Below, one piece after another: positions 22,293 through 29,840 of a stretch of DNA of 55,308 bases. Location: positions 1 to 55,308 of the IMG/VR virus record IMGVR_UViG_3300025585_000054. One strand, written 5' to 3'. The translations under genes were made by a program, and so were the position numbers. The stretch is from a virus. The notes beneath the pieces were generated by a model. The model saw only the letters and a list, made by a program, of their open reading frames with translations, ran no database searches and had not been told where the DNA came from. Each line of letters begins with the position of its first letter. Within the stretch, counting starts at the first letter, position 1.

Positions 22293-23511
22293 CGAATAAT
22301 TCTTCTCTCTTGCCGCTGTCAAGATCCCACTGAAGATAAAAAGCAAAAGGATGACCTCTACGAACCTTGCGGCTAACCACCTCAAATAAATTCGATTCTT
22401 CATTCCTATGCACCGCCATCACCAAGTCGGCGTCATAAGCAAGCTGCTTACTCCACGCAACTTCAGCTAAGGCAGGAGCCCTTTCTCCATGATTTCCATC
22501 CATAGTCACCGCAGCAATATCGATAACAGGGATGTTGTGTCGAACGGCAATTCTCTTGAAGTCTTTCGACAAATTCTTAGCTCGTTCGGTTTCCGTTCCG
22601 CCCTTTTTGGCGTCATCAAACAGACCATGATAGTCAAGGATTAAAAGATCGGGCTGATACTGCTCAACCTTAGCCTCAACCACATTCTGATTAGCCGCCT
22701 CAATGCCGTCTGAAGTGACCAAGTGAATGGGGGGTCGATTCTGGAAAGTCCTCTTGGCCCAATCCTCATAAGCCTCAGGATTTACGCCACGACCGAACAT
22801 CAGATCAGAATTTCTGAATGTCTCACCCTGATTCAGGATGGTATCTAAGCGATAACCCTCTTGTTCCTTATTCATCTCAAGCGAGATAATAAGCGGGCTA
22901 TAACCGGCCATCCAAGCATTCGCAGCAAATAGACGAGAGAACCAAGACTTGCCGCTACCGGTCCAGCCAAGAATGACAATGAAGTCACCCTTTTGCCAGC
23001 CACCGAAGTGCTTATCAATAACGTCAAACCCGCTGGGGATACCCATGATATTCTTCTCAGGATCTTCGTAGCGAACCTTGAAGTCCTCTACTCGCTCCAA
23101 GTAATCACCCGTAAGGTTGGTATCCTTGAGTGCCCCCGTGTTTTTCATCAACCTCAGGCTGTTCATCGCCACAAAGTTCAAGGCAGCATTCGGGCCGCTA
23201 TCACGCAGAATTTGAATGGTGTCGTGCAAAGTAGTGCGAACATTCTCAGATAGTGCGTGCTTACGAGCCTCATCGATATAAAACTGCAGCGGGGCTGCGC
23301 TAGTATCGATAAACTCAAACTCACGAAATTCATTCTTTACAATAGACTTAGTAGGAAGTTTGCTGTACTTGGAGTAATACCCATGCACAAACTCCCAAAT
23401 ATCTTTATGGTCAATAAAAGACTCATCGACATTCTGCTCTACAGCAGGGACGATGCTCTCAGCATCGATCAGACTGTTGAGCAAGCTCATTTCGTAATTA
23501 ATTGTTATCAC
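22285..23511 (-). CDS. dnaB-like: DnaB-like replicative helicase
   Basis: A 408-residue hexameric helicase. The Walker A motif is GWTGSGKS (182-189) and Walker B is PDLLILDYHG (about 267-276); after it VRRGHPFAFYLQWDLDSGK ends with the DnaB-like C-terminal arrangement (arginine finger region). The N-terminal 130 residues form a helical domain (ESFIDHKDIWEFVHGYYSKY) shorter than bacterial DnaB. It unwinds the fork for the DnaE-type polymerase. Start is GTG at 23511 with CAGGAG about 10 bases upstream, overlapping the previous gene. Confidence 0.9.
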   Translation of the reverse strand: MITINYEMSLLNSLIDAESIVPAVEQNVDESFIDHKDIWEFVHGYYSKYSKLPTKSIVKNEFREFEFIDTSAAPLQFYIDEARKHALSENVRTTLHDTIQILRDSGPNAALNFVAMNSLRLMKNTGALKDTNLTGDYLERVEDFKVRYEDPEKNIMGIPSGFDVIDKHFGGWQKGDFIVILGWTGSGKSWFSRLFAANAWMAGYSPLIISLEMNKEQEGYRLDTILNQGETFRNSDLMFGRGVNPEAYEDWAKRTFQNRPPIHLVTSDGIEAANQNVVEAKVEQYQPDLLILDYHGLFDDAKKGGTETERAKNLSKDFKRIAVRHNIPVIDIAAVTMDGNHGERAPALAEVAWSKQLAYDADLVMAVHRNEESNLFEVVSRKVRRGHPFAFYLQWDLDSGKREELFDV

Positions 23512-23821
23512 CCTTCATACGCTCCTGCGTCTGACGCACGAGCCGCTTGAATTCTTCACGATCTTGGTTCTCAATCTTGATTTCTTCCACAATGGTTCCA
23601 ATCTTGACTACGAAGTCAAGCAGGAAGATGACCGGCTGCCTCTCGTTGCGGATAAACCTTTCCACACACTGCTGAGCTACTTCAGCACCGCCGTTGGCAG
23701 CAAAGAACTTAACTAAACGTTCGGCGTTGACTTCATCCTTTTCAGTCTGAAAAAAGATTTTGCCGTTTGCCTCAGCGGTATTTGTTAAGCAGGTGATTAG
23801 GGCTTCGCCAGTTAGATTCAT
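23498..23821 (-). CDS. Helical protein upstream of the helicase, possible loader
   Basis: A 107-residue all-helical protein (from ATG at 23821). It is acidic to neutral with a long helix VAQQCVERFIRNERQPVIFL and a charged C-terminal helix. It overlaps the helicase start by 14 bases and the WhiB gene by 50 bases. A helicase loader or adaptor is a reasonable guess from the context, but no AAA+ motif is present, so it would have to be a non-ATPase type. Confidence 0.6.
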   Translation of the reverse strand: MNLTGEALITCLTNTAEANGKIFFQTEKDEVNAERLVKFFAANGGAEVAQQCVERFIRNERQPVIFLLDFVVKIGTIVEEIKIENQDREEFKRLVRQTQERMKGDNN

Positions 23822-24068
23822 CAATCGTTTCTACCTTTCTCCATGTACCAACAAGTCTTTCATAATACGAAAGCCCACCGGCCACACAGGTCACATCAAA
23901 ATACTGATCCATACATGGAAACTTGACTTGACAATCAGCGCAAATTTTTTTAGCTGCCTGAATGTGCTTTGGATCGTAGGAGATAAAGACCTTATGATCT
24001 TCATCTACACACTTGGCTTTAGACATCCAAGCGACGTTACTTAGCAGACCCACCGGACAGTTCACCAT
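23772..24068 (-). CDS. whiB-like: WhiB-family Fe-S transcriptional regulator (second copy)
   Basis: A 98-residue protein with the WhiB arrangement of four cysteines at 20, 43, 46 and 52 (AKC, then CADCQVKFPC) preceded by the usual Trp (AWMSKAKC). The turn after it reads CVAGGLSYYERLVG in place of GVWGG, as in more divergent Wbl proteins with an AGG-x3-ER motif. It differs from the WhiB at 6713-7036, which keeps GLWGG. It lies just upstream of the helicase, suggesting control of replication-stage transcription. The exact start is uncertain; ATG at 24068 or a GTG a few codons later is possible. Confidence 0.85.
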   Translation of the reverse strand: MVNCPVGLLSNVAWMSKAKCVDEDHKVFISYDPKHIQAAKKICADCQVKFPCMDQYFDVTCVAGGLSYYERLVGTWRKVETIDESNWRSPNHLLNKYR

Positions 24069-24249
24069 CCAGCTCGGAGAGCCGGTTCTCTACTTCTGTT
24101 TCTACCTTCGACCAAGCCTGCTTCCACTCTTCATCTGAAAGAACATCTTCAGAATCGAGGGTCAGCCCAGCATCAATTCTAAGCGACTGATAGTTCCCAA
24201 GATTTCTGGTAAGGCCTACCGTAACGCTAATCGTACCTTTTCTACTCAT
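24037..24249 (-). CDS. Small conserved phage protein (VTVGLTRNLGNYQS type)
   Basis: A 70-residue protein beginning MSRKGTISVTVGLTRNLGNY, with a strand pair followed by an acidic helix (DEEWKQAWSKVETEVENRLS). I recognise the VTVGLTxNLGNYxS pattern as recurring in hypothetical proteins of actinophages; function is unknown. GGAGG lies about 6 bases before the ATG, downstream of a -10 box at 24267-24272. It overlaps the WhiB gene by 32 bases. Confidence 0.7.
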   Translation of the reverse strand: MSRKGTISVTVGLTRNLGNYQSLRIDAGLTLDSEDVLSDEEWKQAWSKVETEVENRLSELDGELSGGSAK

Positions 24250-24266
24250 TATTACCTCCGTTGGTT

Positions 24267-24272
24267 ATTATA
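24267..24272 (-). promoter_or_regulatory. Consensus -10 box (TATAAT)
   Basis: A perfect TATAAT on the minus strand, 17 bases from the ATG at 24249 whose leader has GGAGG. It sits just past the long stem at 24277-24335, so transcription would restart here after the upstream MerR-like gene. A -35 box is not evident because that position is inside the stem. An activator-dependent start driven by MerR is possible. Confidence 0.45.
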
Positions 24273-24276
24273 TCGC

Positions 24277-24335
24277 AATGCCGACGACCAACTATACACG
24301 CCGCAGGTCGGGAGCGCAAGCGGATCGTCGGCATT
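24277..24335. other. 11-bp inverted repeat with 37-base loop after the MerR-like gene
   Basis: AATGCCGACGA (24277-24287) and TCGTCGGCATT (24325-24335) are exact complements. The right arm overlaps the stop codon of the MerR-like gene, and the left arm ends 4 bases before the -10 box on the minus strand. This arrangement could be an operator, for instance for the MerR-like protein, as well as a transcript 3' structure. The loop is GC-rich. Confidence 0.5.
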
Positions 24336-24807
24336 ACGTTCCGACATTTTTAATTTTTTGAAAACGAGCATTTATATGACGCAATGCTTCTGTCTGATTG
24401 ACGGGACTAAATCTAGTCTGCCTTCCAGCTTTGTTTCTCATGGAGAAAATTTCAATGACATCATAAACATCCCGCAGCGTATAAATCCTGACTGCGGCTG
24501 AACCTTCTGGGTTCAGCTTTACCTTTGTCGCCACAGGAATTAGGCCAGCTTTCTCATACTTACGAATAGTATCTGTTTTTTTGTCAATAATTTTTGCTAA
24601 ATCACCAATTCTAAATACTGGCGATAAAAAGTATTGCGCTGTATCATATTCGATCGTTTCATTGCTATACGTAGAGTAATTATATACATTTACTATGTTA
24701 GACTTTTTCAAAGTTGAGGTGATACGAATTACTTCACCACGCTCATTTAAGAAAAGCCTATTTTTTAGCAGTTTTACTTGATTCTTTTTCTCTAAGAACA
24801 CGAACAA
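24334..24807 (-). CDS. MerR-like winged-helix regulator
   Basis: A protein of about 155-157 residues. The central part VFRIGDLAKIIDKKTDTIRK followed by YEKAGLIPVAT is the canonical MerR N-terminal HTH and wing motif (Y-E-x-x-G-L-I). The C-terminal part YTLRDVYDVIEIF is the third helix and start of the dimerisation region, ending in a basic tail. The N-terminal 65 residues form an additional strand-rich segment. The start is TTG at 24807 or GTG at 24801; both overlap the upstream zinc-ribbon gene. No cysteine metal-sensing motif is present, so it resembles excisionase-type DNA binders. Confidence 0.75.
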   Translation of the reverse strand: MFVFLEKKNQVKLLKNRLFLNERGEVIRITSTLKKSNIVNVYNYSTYSNETIEYDTAQYFLSPVFRIGDLAKIIDKKTDTIRKYEKAGLIPVATKVKLNPEGSAAVRIYTLRDVYDVIEIFSMRNKAGRQTRFSPVNQTEALRHINARFQKIKNVGT

Positions 24808-25000
24808 TCTCGCTTAGTAAATGCTTGTACTCTTTGTATGTGCAACGATAATTTCTGGCGCAAAGCGTACAGGTTAATTCAACCTTTTTTACCTTCTTGT
24901 CGCCACCGGGGGAGTCGGATTCCCAATAGATTTCATCCTCAAGAACCCGACCCCCACAGCGCCGACACCAAAAGCCACCAAAGTGTAGCACCGATAACAC
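24758..25000 (-). CDS. Small zinc-ribbon protein
   Basis: An 80-residue protein with CRRCGGRV and CTLCARNYRC pairs about 30 residues apart, a zinc ribbon, and a basic C-terminal helix (SEIVRVLREKESSKTAKK). The GTG at 25000 or 24991 is the start, directly after the holin stop. It overlaps the MerR-like gene by 50 bases. It may be a DNA- or RNA-binding adaptor; the role is unknown. Confidence 0.65.
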   Translation of the reverse strand: MLSVLHFGGFWCRRCGGRVLEDEIYWESDSPGGDKKVKKVELTCTLCARNYRCTYKEYKHLLSEIVRVLREKESSKTAKK

Positions 25001-25291
25001 CTAGCCTAATACTTTAGTCTCAGAAAGACGAGTATTAGCATCCGTGCCACCAAACCACATGGAATACAGAGCCTGCGAAGAGGCCCAGATGACTGCAAAC
25101 TTCGACGCAACATCCGAGAAACTACGGATTTCACCATTCAGGGCAGCGCCAATGAGAGCGATTACCAGACAGAATGCCATCGAAAATACAATCTTGACAT
25201 TGCTCGGCCACTTTTGAGCCTTAAGAAAAGAAATTAAGGGCGTGGCTGCAATACCAGTAATAATTGATAAAAAGATATCTCCTGAATTCAT
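25001..25291 (-). CDS. Holin candidate (small membrane protein)
   Basis: A 96-residue membrane protein with an N-terminal hydrophobic helix (IFLSIITGIAATPLISFL), a second helix (IVFSMAFCLVIALIGAALNG) and a third weaker one (SKFAVIWASSQALYSMWF). It ends with a short hydrophilic tail. This three-pass layout and its size fit class I holins. AGGAGGAAAT precedes the ATG. The lysin candidate at 5564-6154 is far away, so lysis genes are not clustered in this linear view. No antiholin is evident. Confidence 0.7.
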   Translation of the reverse strand: MNSGDIFLSIITGIAATPLISFLKAQKWPSNVKIVFSMAFCLVIALIGAALNGEIRSFSDVASKFAVIWASSQALYSMWFGGTDANTRLSETKVLG

Positions 25292-25324
25292 ATTTCCTCC
25301 TTATTTATATTACCTATCACGACG

Positions 25325-26572
25325 TTACCAGCCCTCAGCAGATCGGTCTACGCAGTAGATACCTGCCTCAAGTGTAACGCCATGTTCCCGGGTAATTACT
25401 GCAAAAGCCTGAGTAGGCTCCTCATATGCAAAATTATTCAAGAATGCATACTCGTCTATCCCTTTCATAGAGCCATTAACAGTAACCTTGCCGGTGCGAG
25501 TGTAGGCATGAAAATGCCCTACCCACATATGATCGTGTTCATCTCCCATAGATGCATTACGCTTGCGCTTGCGTGCGTCAAAGATAGCGGCAGGATTCAC
25601 TAATCCTGCCAAACCTCCACCGCCCTTCATTTGATCACCATGTGTGACCAACATTCTACGCCCATAAATTTCGATATAGGCATCAGCGCACAGTGGGATA
25701 TTCCACGAAAATCTTCTATCCGTCTTAAGATGACGCTGCAGCATCAAAGCTAGCAGGTGATCCCACGAATCTTCGGTTCGCCCTTTCATTCTAGGCTTAG
25801 GCGACAGCCTACCATGATTACCCACTACGGAGACAACGTGGGTAGGGCCATAGGCATCAGCGATTGTTTCTAGGAACTTAGCAAGGTGGTCTACCCAGAA
25901 GTCTACAGTGGGAATCATTGATGATTCCTCGTTGAAGATAGTGTCATCATGTAGACTACCGGCCACCATGTCTCCACCAAGGATAACAATAGCACCTTCA
26001 TACTCAAAACCACTCATAAGATTCTTACCCATATTGACAGCACCATCAGCAGTTTTCTGGAGGCGCTTCAGGGCGATCTCACGATTAAAAGCATTCATTC
26101 CGGCTACTTCAGATGGCTTCACTATCTCATCGAGGTGAAGGTCAGAAAGCATAATTAAAGCTGTGGCAGCGCCCTTTCGACGCGCTCTTGACTTAGACCA
26201 AGGAACACTTTCCACCGAAATCTTGCTAGCCTTCAATAGAATTTCATTGGCGGCCTTGTATTCCGCAGCTTCCAACTCTGCTGCCTTATGGGCCTGTCTT
26301 GCGAGGCTGCGTTCATTTCTAGCCGTAATTAATTCTCGCTCTAACCGGACAACTCTTTTCTGTAAGTCCGCTGATTCTGTATCAGTCATTGATACTTCCT
26401 GAGTTTTTGATGGGCAAATTCCAAACTTTACTCTAGCATCAGCAATTGTTCTTCTAGCGACAGAGAAGCCGCGATCCTTAAAGTATGCCACTACATCTAA
26501 GTCTGTGCTAATTTCAGGTAAATCGTAAATACCTTTAAGCGTTTGCTCATCAAGCCAAGGCTTATTGTCCAT
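25325..26572 (-). CDS. Calcineurin-like metallophosphoesterase
   Basis: A 415-residue protein. The first 50 residues contain a helix-turn-helix-like region (DVVAYFKDRGFSVARRTIAD), then a coiled helix (RLERELITARNERSLARQAH). The phosphoesterase domain has MLSDLHLDE (D-x-H), GGDMV, VVGNHGR, VTHGDQM and VGHFHAY. These are the five metal-binding blocks of the superfamily. It could be a nuclease or a nucleotide phosphatase. Phage relatives are often near recombination or tail genes. The ribosome site is weak. The unusual N-terminal HTH suggests DNA targeting. Confidence 0.85.
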   Translation of the reverse strand: MDNKPWLDEQTLKGIYDLPEISTDLDVVAYFKDRGFSVARRTIADARVKFGICPSKTQEVSMTDTESADLQKRVVRLERELITARNERSLARQAHKAAELEAAEYKAANEILLKASKISVESVPWSKSRARRKGAATALIMLSDLHLDEIVKPSEVAGMNAFNREIALKRLQKTADGAVNMGKNLMSGFEYEGAIVILGGDMVAGSLHDDTIFNEESSMIPTVDFWVDHLAKFLETIADAYGPTHVVSVVGNHGRLSPKPRMKGRTEDSWDHLLALMLQRHLKTDRRFSWNIPLCADAYIEIYGRRMLVTHGDQMKGGGGLAGLVNPAAIFDARKRKRNASMGDEHDHMWVGHFHAYTRTGKVTVNGSMKGIDEYAFLNNFAYEEPTQAFAVITREHGVTLEAGIYCVDRSAEGW

Positions 26573-26583
26573 AAATAATTATA

Positions 26584-27015
26584 TCATCCTTGTTCTTTTT
26601 TTAAGAACTTACCAGATGCGTCCCGCTGACGGGGACCCTCCATTCTGCGTTTTTCTCGGATTTTATTCCGGAGTGCCGTTCGGCGCTCCAATGATACCAC
26701 CTTACCCTCCGCATGTAAAGCAGCATGTTCCTCACGAGTTGTTAAAAATAAATTTTCTACTCTATTGTCTACTTTGACTTCGTTGACATGATGAACTGAC
26801 TCCCAAGGAGCGAGGATTCTACCGTAGTAAGCTTCCATGACTAGTCGATGTTCATAGACATATCCATGATTGGTATAAGGATGATCTGTCCTTAGCACTC
26901 TAACGTAGCCTTTGTCATCAATATACTTTCCGCCGGTAAAATTTGGATTATCTGGACCTGAGGGTACGTTCCTACCCCAAGAGATATCCTTGCGTCGTGA
27001 TATTAATCCACCCAT
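26584..27015 (-). CDS. HNH endonuclease
   Basis: A 143-residue HNH nuclease. The central region YEHRLVMEAYYGRILAPWES leads to VHHVNEVKVDNRVENLFLTT, the H-H...N...H-type core (HHVNEVKVDNRVENL). The C-terminal basic region (RRTALRNKIREKRRMEGPRQ) binds DNA. It starts at TGAGGTATAATG and ends just before the metallophosphoesterase gene. A free-standing HNH nuclease between tail genes is often a homing nuclease, though some phage HNHs assist terminase. No split tail gene is seen. Confidence 0.85.
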   Translation of the reverse strand: MGGLISRRKDISWGRNVPSGPDNPNFTGGKYIDDKGYVRVLRTDHPYTNHGYVYEHRLVMEAYYGRILAPWESVHHVNEVKVDNRVENLFLTTREEHAALHAEGKVVSLERRTALRNKIREKRRMEGPRQRDASGKFLKKEQG

Positions 27016-27932
27016 TATACCTCATAACCGGATGCCAATATATCAGGAGTCTTGTCGTAGTTCAATTCTTTTTCGATATTTACAGAATATCTCGAATCTG
27101 GCAGTCCGCCTGTACCGATAAACTGAATCATGAGAAAAGTTTTACGAGCGGCATTGCTACTGTTCGTTGATAAGTTTGTTATTACTTTATTAGGAACGAC
27201 CGCATCTGACGATGGAGATGACGTTAGAGGAGGGGGTGGGGAGACTGGGGCATTACCAGAGTTGTAAGTTCGTGGAGATCCAAAGCCCATGCGTGTATCA
27301 GACGGTTGAATATCATTAACAATGATTCTACCGTACTGACGAAGATCTGCAGTCATGGCATCATAATTATTATTAGCTACATATGTATAGACATGCCATT
27401 CAACAATATCTCCTTTATTGAGCCAAATGTAGCCATCTGCGGCGCTAGGAACGGAGATACCTGATCTAACAAAACAAGTCCTAGCAACAATTTTACCAAT
27501 ATTGCCAGCATCTGCCCCCTCTTGAACGTTAAATAAACTAGCCCCGGTAGTCTGATCGTAGGTAGTATTGGCACTAGCTCTTCTGGAGTGACGACAAGTG
27601 ACTACAAAATGATACCCGTCTAAGATCAGGAATCCTGTTGTTGTGTTCGCGGGATTACTATTGGTAGTTTCCTGACGTGCGGCTGGGCAGGAAAAATGAG
27701 CTTTATACCATCCCGTATAAGGAATACGAAAAGCATCTAACGACAATGCTGGAATTCTTGTTGGCACGTTCCCCGGCATAGTTTCAAATCTACGACTCAT
27801 AACGGCCAAAGCAATTGTCGGGCCAGCTGCAGCATTTAAACTTAGATAATTTTCTTTATCGTTTTCAACCATCTGATTGAACGCTGAAGATGATAATGGA
27901 GTGCTTGGGGTCCATTGAACTGATTTATACAT
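27015..27932 (-). CDS. Tail appendage/minor tail protein, member 3 of a tandem family
   Basis: A 305-residue beta-rich protein. The N-terminus (QWTPSTPLSSSAFNQMVEND) shares a pattern with the two upstream genes: a short tryptophan-containing strand, then L-x5-L-x-x-M-x-x-N-D. The rest has many aromatic and Ser/Thr/Gly-rich strands (AHFSCPAARQETTNSN) and a Pro-rich spacer (SPPPPLTSSPSSDA) before a C-terminal strand domain, typical of receptor-binding appendages. It starts at a TAATG overlap. Ligand unknown. Confidence 0.7.
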   Translation of the reverse strand: MYKSVQWTPSTPLSSSAFNQMVENDKENYLSLNAAAGPTIALAVMSRRFETMPGNVPTRIPALSLDAFRIPYTGWYKAHFSCPAARQETTNSNPANTTTGFLILDGYHFVVTCRHSRRASANTTYDQTTGASLFNVQEGADAGNIGKIVARTCFVRSGISVPSAADGYIWLNKGDIVEWHVYTYVANNNYDAMTADLRQYGRIIVNDIQPSDTRMGFGSPRTYNSGNAPVSPPPPLTSSPSSDAVVPNKVITNLSTNSSNAARKTFLMIQFIGTGGLPDSRYSVNIEKELNYDKTPDILASGYEV

Positions 27933-28834
27933 TATGGTCTCTCCGGAAGAGTGGAATTATAAGGATGATTTTCAAAAGCCTCAAACAATGGCGACACAGA
28001 GTTATCATTCTGGACTCCGGGCTCAACACCAGCGGGTTTCTCGGTTGGACCACAGTCTTCAACGGCAACGTAGCCTTTAAATTGTTTAATAGTTTCAGTC
28101 TTTTTAGCAGTCCCTGTGTTGTCAATATACTGAGTTGGCAGACCGTAAATTGGCTGACCGCCGGAGCAGTCCATGACCTCAGGAGGAATGATACCTCCAT
28201 AAGCCTTCATGGGACGATATTGCAATTTTAAAACCGCAGCACCACTTGTTTTAGCTGCCATTACCCTCACAGCGTGACACGAGCTTGGAACTGTCCCTGC
28301 AGCAGAAGCTTGTCCCCAGTCCCAAATATTCACACTGGCATTATAGGTTTTATCCCTCAATGCAACATAGTTTTCTGGGGCTGGGGTAATTCCGCCCATG
28401 TTATAGTCTGGATCTACAACGTTAGTCCAATAAAGTAAGTCATGTCTGTGAGTCATATCACGCAATCTAATTTCTATACGGCCAGAATCTCCGCCTGTTG
28501 ATTGGTTTAAGTTATTAGCTGCCCATACATAATCTAAATGTACTATAAACTTATAGTATCTATTAGATTCAAAATTAGTAATTAACCTAGACGTTTTAGG
28601 GTCAATAAATGTAGCATTTAACCAATCAACAGAATCATATTTTTGATATGAGCCAAAAGTAGAAGAATAATTAGGAAGATTATTAGCCACATTATCTAAT
28701 AACCCAAGTGTAACAATCCCTTTTGGAGATTTTTCAATGTTGTTCTTAATAAGATCATCATTATCACTCATCTGTTGCAGTAACTTATAATCTGCTTTTG
28801 TAAAAGTTGCTATATTAGGCTGTTGGATCTGCAT
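27932..28834 (-). CDS. Tail appendage/minor tail protein, member 2 of a tandem family
   Basis: A 300-residue protein related in its first 45 residues to the neighbours at 27015-27932 and 28815-29840 (ADYKLLQQMSDNDDLIKNNI then SPKGIVTLG). A carbohydrate-binding-like core follows (FIVHLDYVWAANNLNQSTGG). GGAGG precedes the ATG, and the gene overlaps the preceding one by 20 bases. The tandem copies imply a set of distinct tail-tip appendages or a heterotrimer. Exact role unknown. Confidence 0.7.
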   Translation of the reverse strand: MQIQQPNIATFTKADYKLLQQMSDNDDLIKNNIEKSPKGIVTLGLLDNVANNLPNYSSTFGSYQKYDSVDWLNATFIDPKTSRLITNFESNRYYKFIVHLDYVWAANNLNQSTGGDSGRIEIRLRDMTHRHDLLYWTNVVDPDYNMGGITPAPENYVALRDKTYNASVNIWDWGQASAAGTVPSSCHAVRVMAAKTSGAAVLKLQYRPMKAYGGIIPPEVMDCSGGQPIYGLPTQYIDNTGTAKKTETIKQFKGYVAVEDCGPTEKPAGVEPGVQNDNSVSPLFEAFENHPYNSTLPERP

Positions 28835-29840
28835 TTATAGCCTCCTGAATAACTACCTCGTCTTCTTTATATAGAATAATAGCATTGGAACTACCACAAT
28901 CAGTAACTATCAATTGTGCTGTTGGTACGGACCCAGCAAATGGTGCATCAAGAGTAGAGAAGGCACCCCACATTTGATTTGGTGTGTAGTAAGAATCACC
29001 GGTGGATACTGTTGCACCGTTCTCTACAGTCGTATATTTTTGAGGTTGGCCCGGAAATAAAACAAAATCAGAAATATTATATCTACCAGTCATGTCATCA
29101 TTGTCAAGCAATTGATCTCCACCAAAATTAATATGATAAAGAAATTTATTTTGATCTGGTTCAAAAGTAACACTAGGTTCAGCGTTGTAGGTATTTCGCA
29201 TCTGATCCCAGATCTCTAATCGCAAGCCAGAATCAGATTTCCACATTACCTCATAAGTATGACTACCTGAACCGGGGTTGATGTCAAAACAATCAAAATA
29301 AAAAGAACTCGTAGCTAAGCTATACGAAGTAAGATTGGATGTGCCAGCCGGATCGCCGGGATCTCCGCGCGACGCCCATGTATCAACCAGAGACTCAGCA
29401 GAGATATCGATACCGTCTCGAACGAATTTGAAGCCTTGAATTGGCCATTGCGAGTTTGCTGCTGTTGTCGCGCTAGCAGCTGCATTACCATGAGCTAAGA
29501 GTGGAATATAAAGCTCTACATGAATGATTCTATTAGATTCAGTATTAACTGATACTGATAATCCGTTAGGGTTGATATTCCAGTTATCTACAACTCTAGT
29601 CCATTCTTTAATTTCATCAATATTATTTTGAGCATTAGCCCATAAAGATAATCCCGGAAATGCCTTATATCCAGTTGACTTAACATTTGCCGCATACATT
29701 GTTAATTCACTATAACCAATGATGCCCTTGGGTCTTGCTTCTAACTCGTCAGCTACAGTTTGATCATTTTGAATCATAAACTGCAGTTTCTCTAATGAAA
29801 CTGGCTCTGAATTCCACTGAACAGGAAAGTAATCTTGCAT
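28815..29840 (-). CDS. Tail appendage/minor tail protein, member 1 of a tandem family
   Basis: A 341-residue protein. Its N-terminus (FPVQWNSEPVSLEKLQFMIQ then NDQTVADELEARPKGIIGYS) defines the family motif L-x-x-L-x-x-M-x-x-N-D...PKGI. The core is a strand-rich jelly-roll-like domain with an extended C-terminus (FYFDCFDINPGSGSHTYEVM). It immediately follows the large tail-tip gene with a TAATG overlap. Probably part of the tail tip that contacts the cell envelope. Confidence 0.7.
   Translation of the reverse strand: MQDYFPVQWNSEPVSLEKLQFMIQNDQTVADELEARPKGIIGYSELTMYAANVKSTGYKAFPGLSLWANAQNNIDEIKEWTRVVDNWNINPNGLSVSVNTESNRIIHVELYIPLLAHGNAAASATTAANSQWPIQGFKFVRDGIDISAESLVDTWASRGDPGDPAGTSNLTSYSLATSSFYFDCFDINPGSGSHTYEVMWKSDSGLRLEIWDQMRNTYNAEPSVTFEPDQNKFLYHINFGGDQLLDNDDMTGRYNISDFVLFPGQPQKYTTVENGATVSTGDSYYTPNQMWGAFSTLDAPFAGSVPTAQLIVTDCGSSNAIILYKEDEVVIQEAINADPTA

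Noticed and set aside
26584-27015. HNH gene as an intron-encoded homing nuclease
   Set aside because: Neighbouring tail and phosphoesterase genes are not split and no intron-like structure flanks it.
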